Below the pieces are notes generated by a model. The model saw only the letters and a program-made list of their open reading frames with translations. It was not told the DNA's origin and did no database searches. Positions 15,157 through 18,604 of a DNA stretch of 18,604 nucleotides are shown here, piece after piece (the stretch's first letter is position 1; each line of letters begins with the position of its first letter). A program made the translations under genes and the position numbers. The stretch lies in contig QKYT01000057.1 in NCBI GenBank assembly GCA_003550305.1, positions 34,816 to 53,419 of the forward strand, in the 5' to 3' direction. This stretch comes from Glomus cerebriforme. Its lineage: Eukaryota > Glomeromycota > Glomeromycetes > Glomerales > Glomeraceae.

Positions 15157-15510
15157 TTGAAGAAATTACAAGAAGAGACCTAAATCATTAGCTATTTAGT
15201 GAGAAATGATAGTACTTCTGATAATAAAAAGTATTTAGAAATAATTTCTCAGAAGATAAAAAATCCTTATATTTATCAACAATATGATATATATAATACT
15301 AAATTGTGTGATATGATTAATAAAGAATATGATTATCCATTACTACAAGAATATGTAAAATATTATTATTCTAAACTAGATAATTTCATATACTATAATT
15401 GAAAATTGCACAAAAAAAATCAATTACAAAATAGATTAGTTAATGTAGTATTTGAACATATTAAAGAATTATTACAACAATGAAATTATAAACTTATTAA
15501 TCCTTTATAA
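15157..15510 (+). pseudogene. Exon-like fragment, Tyr/Asn/Lys-rich, three internal stops
   Basis: After CTAATAGGC the frame reads LKKLQEET, TAA (15181-15183), IISYLVRNDSTSDNKKYLEI, ISQKIKNPYIYQQYDIYNTK, LCDMINKEYDYPLLQEYVKY, YYSKLDNFIYYN, TGA (15400-15402), KLHKKNQLQNRLVNVVFEHI, KELLQQ, TGA (15481-15483), NYKLINPL and TAA. The 67-codon open stretch has no ATG at its front (15199 is GTG), so it is not a free-standing gene. It is probably the last exon of the plus-strand gene split by the 2.34-kb element. Low complexity leaves some doubt. Confidence 0.38.
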
Positions 15511-15644
15511 TGATATATTTAAAGTTTTACATAAACTAACTTAAGCTGAATTACAGTCTGGTTCAACTTAGCTTAAAAAAAAAACTTGGCTTAAACTAGA
15601 ATAAGCTGAGCTGAATTTAAAGATTTCTATAAAAAAAAATAAAT

Positions 15645-16605
15645 AAAAAAAATATTAGCAATATTTCTGACATTCATGTAATAAAAAGTTCTTTTCCATT
15701 CTCCATTTACCTTCTAAGAGCCATTTTGAAGTATTTAGGAAGGTTTTTATAAAAAAAAATAAAGAACTTTAATGTTAATAATATTTATTAATATTGCGAC
15801 AAGTTACATTTTTTTATTAAGAGAGGATGTATACGTAATTTATAGAATGTATTCGTCATCTGACATCATATACAATAAATACGTTTAACTTGTCTATAAA
15901 AAAAAAATAATATTTATTAATATTAAAGACACTTTCCCATCTTCCATTTACCTTTCAAATGCTATTCTAAAGATTTCAGGAAGGTTCCTACAAAAAAAAT
16001 AAAGAACTTTAATATTAATAATATTTACTACTGTATAGTACTGCCAGATCTGAATCAATTTATCTAATTTAAATTATTGAATTAGACTCAGATACATACA
16101 ATCATCTTGTCAGTATTAAACAAATTTAATATATGAAAAATTTAAATTTGATTTAAAATAGTGATTAAATATTCTAATTTTTAGAAAATAAATTAGATTT
16201 ATATATTACATATTTGATATCTTGAAACAGGTATTTTATATGGGAGATATAATGAAATGGATATCTCTTAAGCAATGCTATATGTTAATATTAAAGACTC
16301 CTTCCCATCCTTTATTTATCTTCCAAGAGTTATTCTGAAGTATCTAGAAAGGTTTTTACAAAAAAATAAAGAACTTTAACATTAGTAATATTTACTAACA
16401 TTAAAGATTCTTTTTCACCTTTCATTTACCTTTCAAGGGTTATATAGGAAGATTCTTATAAAAAAAACAAAGAACTTTAATATTAGTAATATTTACTAAT
16501 GTTAAAAACTCTTTCTTATCTTTCATTTACCTTCCAAGGGTCATTCTGAAATGTCCAGGAAGATTTTTACAAAAAAAATAAAGAACTTTAATGTTAGTAT
16601 ATCAA
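15645..16605. repeat. Five copies of a ~115-bp degenerate tandem repeat, twice interrupted
   Basis: Each copy runs ATTAAAGACTCTTTCCCATC, then CATTTACCTTCCAAGGGTTA, then TTCTGAAGTATCTAGGAAGG, then TTTTTACAAAAAAATAAAGA and ACTTTAATATTAGTAATATT. Copies lie at about 15645-15795, 15908-16030, 16286-16400, 16400-16500 and 16500-16605. The last three are head to tail; the copy at 16400-16500 is shortened in the middle. Between copies 1 and 2 is a small inverted-repeat insert (15798-15894), and between 2 and 3 about 255 bases of unrelated A/T-rich DNA with its own imperfect inverted repeat (16048-16093). No coding sense. Confidence 0.78.
15798..15894. mobile_element. 97-bp MITE-like insert with GACAAGTTA ends
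   Basis: It begins GACAAGTTAC and ends GTTTAACTTGTC, giving 9-base inverted termini. It interrupts the tandem repeat described at 15645-16605 and has a higher G+C middle (TACGTAAT, TATTCGTCATCTGACATCAT). No clear target duplication is visible, so the mechanism is uncertain. Confidence 0.42.
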
Positions 16606-16831
16606 ACTCAGAAATTTTCTGATGATAGGCCTCACACTTGGATTTTTAAACTAGTACAAAATGTTTTAAAAAGATTTACAGAAGTTGGCTACTAATACTA
16701 ACCTTTAGAAAGAAAGGACTATCTAAAGAACTAATATTAAAATTACAAGAAAAGAAAAAATACATTAATACCTCTGTTCCTTTACCCTATTAAAGTCAAT
16801 TTCTGGTCATCCTAACAGATACTTCAGATGA
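16606..16831. other. Possible short coding scraps, otherwise nothing
   Basis: One short protein-like run on the plus strand, DDRPHTWIFKLVQNVLKRF then TEVGY and TAA (about 16621-16695). The rest has stops in all frames. Confidence 0.25.
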
Positions 16832-17155
16832 ATTGAATTGACTACTTATTCTGTCTTATTTGAAGACTATCACCAGATACCTTGCATATCCCAAATAATC
16901 TCCTTGATAGTTTTTCTTCGAAATAGGCCAATTCCTAATGACATGAAAGCATATATTCACTGAATAGAGATGATTACTTATGCAAAATTCTCATTAGACT
17001 TTCCATCTCTTTTTAAAATCTTCATTTTTAATATATCTATTGCAAAGAAAAATGATCTTGACAATAGCCATCCAAACCTCATTCTCATGTTAATGCATCC
17101 TGAATGAGTATCCCATATTTTCACATATCTTTTTAACTTTTTTTTGTTTTTTTAA
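16832..17155 (+). pseudogene. Possible decayed exon, two internal TGA stops
   Basis: A 107-codon frame with stops only at 16961-16963 and 17105-17107 reads IELTTYSVLFEDYHQIPCIS, QIISLIVFLRNRPIPNDMKA, YIH, stop, IEMITYAKFSLDFPSLFKIF, IFNISIAKKNDLDNSHPNLI, LMLMHPE, stop, VSHIFTYLFNFF. Both TGAs could be former Trp codons. The balanced composition in the first two-thirds suggests decayed coding; the last part is T-run translation. Not recognised, and the opposite strand cannot be excluded. Confidence 0.27.
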
Positions 17156-18435
17156 TAACAACATATTACATCACCTTAAGAGGCTAAAATAGAGATCATT
17201 ACTGTAAAACAAAACCAAGAGAAATGTAACAACAAGAAAACCAATTACCAACAAGTGATCAGCTGTCAATTATTTTTTTAGTACCTCCTAACTTTTAACT
17301 GAAGTACTGCTCCACACAATTTAAAAAAAGATTAAGTCCCAAATAAGGAGAAAGCTTTCTATTTCAGTATACAGTAGACTCTCCAGCCAGTTTTGTATTT
17401 GTCCTCATGAGTATAAAAAACTAATGTCTTACCATCTTTCTATTAATAAAAATAAATTTAAAACTGAAAAAAAAGGGAATTACCAAACATTTATGCCAAA
17501 AAAGATTCTTTCTGCTACGTTAAGCCCATGTGTTAACTTTGCAAAAAGTTACTTTATTTTAAAAAAACTTTACACTAGGCCCACTTTTGGGTATACTAAA
17601 AGTAGTCACAAATCCTACTTTTTTGTCTCATACTTGTAGAAAGTACCTTAAAATATTAAACGGCCTTTTAGGTATTAACTTGGAATAAGACATAGGTGAC
17701 TAAAAATTATTGTAAACCTGACTTATGAAGAAACTTGGTAAACTGAAGATTATTATTTATATTTTCTAAAGCTTTCTAGTTAACTTTAGCAACATAGAAC
17801 AACTTTTTCTAAGATTAAAAGACCATTTTCTTAGTGCAAAATGGCAAAAAGAACAACTTTTCTTTTTCAAACTTCTTGGGAAAAATGGACATAAGAATCA
17901 GCAAGAAAAGTTGCTTTTTTAATCATTCTAATTAAAGTAATCTTCAATATATATATATTATTAATTTTAAATTTTTAATTAATTACTTTATGAAAAGAAG
18001 TTAATAGTAAAGAAGATTGAGATTTTAAAACTAAAAAAAAAAAAAAATAAAATTAATATATATTTATTATAAATAAAACTATTAAAATTTAAATATTTAT
18101 ATTTTTTTTTTTGAGAAATTAAATTTGAAATATTAGATTATAAAAGTCTAAGAATTTTATTTTATACCTTTTTATTTATTTTATCAAGAAAATTTAGATA
18201 TTTTTTAAGATGATGAATAATCTGATCTTTTTTATTTAAAAATTATATTTTATACTCTTTTTACTTTTATATAAAACTTACAAAAAATTTAATAATTACT
18301 TTTATTACTTTTATTAATTTTAATATCAATTCTAATAATATATTAATTTAATAAAATAGGAAATGGCATATTAAAATTTTTAAAAAATTTTTTGTTAGCT
18401 TAAAATTGGATATTTTGGACATGAATTTATTTGAC
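17156..18435. other. AT-rich non-coding tail
   Basis: 17156-17940 has moderate complexity with small hairpins, for example AAAAGTAG at 17598-17605 with CTACTTTT at 17615-17622. A 71-codon open frame at 17424-17639 shows no family features and is not called. 17940-18420 is almost pure A/T with long homopolymer runs. Nothing else is supported. Confidence 0.35.
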
Positions 18436-18511
18436 AATCACCGGAGGTTAATTTGCAAATAATTCACCGGGGGTGAATTTAATAGAAATTCANNNGGTGG
18501 TGAATTTCACC
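18436..18511. repeat. Array of TTCACC/GGTGAA hairpins with an NNN gap
   Basis: Three consecutive dyads: AATCACCGGAGGTTAATT (imperfect, 18436 on); AATTCACC-GGG-GGTGAATT at 18461-18479 (perfect 8-bp arms); and GAAATTCA, NNN, GGTGGTGAATTTC(ACC) from 18485, whose arms GAAATTCA and TGAATTTC pair. G+C is far above the flanks. The three Ns at 18493-18495 fall in the loop of the third, where sequencing or assembly through a hairpin may have failed. Confidence 0.65.
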
Positions 18512-18604
18512 TTGATTTTCATAATGCATTTTTTTATATTTTAAATTTCACCTATTTATATTAACCATTTTTGGTTAGTAATTTTTACCTGGTTTGTTTT
18601 TTTT

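Noticed and set aside
17424..17639. 71-codon open frame on the plus strand
   Set aside because: Has an ATG but no recognisable motif, splice context or neighbouring fragments; one such frame is expected by chance in a window this size.
1..18604. tRNA, rRNA, CRISPR arrays or bacterial operon signals
   Set aside because: None of the conserved cores or regular repeat-spacer patterns is present; the coding remnants are eukaryotic in type.

Overview
The window looks like gene-poor, very AT-rich (roughly a quarter G+C by eye) eukaryotic DNA from a repeat-laden fungal genome. The best guess is an arbuscular mycorrhizal fungus (Glomeromycotina, Rhizophagus-like). This rests on composition, on a BED-finger hAT transposase remnant of the kind common there, on short GT-AG-like introns, and on recurring protein motifs (IIGK...VDYAIK, Glu/Asn/Lys-rich coiled coils) that I associate with expanded glomeromycete families. 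There is no bacterial operon structure and I see no tRNA, rRNA or CRISPR array. The organism assignment is inference. Scattered single Ns and one NNN show this is draft assembly.

Layout: 1-406 (minus) is the frameshifted start of a hAT transposase. 411-3671 is non-coding and holds a short-motif array (775-897), a 252-bp MITE with matching ends (1574-1825) and a ~0.94-kb element with hairpin-rich inverted ends (2736-3671). 3700-4360 and 7764-8409 are two copies of a palindrome-rich repeat in the same orientation, with their two modules in opposite order. Between them the minus strand carries decayed gene fragments (4665-7424). One fragment is interrupted by a full-length but dead Tc1 element (5186-6505) with inverted ends, TA duplication and a recognisable DD34E transposase.

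The only long open gene is at 8547-9419 (+). It is a relatively GC-richer 290-codon reading frame, perhaps ending in a SUKH/SMI1-like fold, with one TAG and then 40 more sensible codons. From 9937 to 15510 the plus strand carries a chain of exon-like fragments with in-frame stops. One contains a second copy of the IIGK...VDxxIK motif. The last exons are split by a 2,340-bp element (12403-14742) whose removal, with one copy of a 3-bp AAG duplication, restores the reading frame exactly.

15645-16605 is a ~115-bp degenerate tandem repeat in five copies, itself invaded twice. 16606-18604 is mostly featureless apart from one possible decayed exon and a terminal array of TTCACC/GGTGAA hairpins containing the NNN gap.

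Taken together this is a nested transposon graveyard around one still-open gene. Nothing here acts as a pathway. The most interesting items are the in-frame insertion of an unclassified element with a 3-bp target duplication, the permuted palindromic repeat next to the open gene, and the two divergent copies of a nuclease-like motif.
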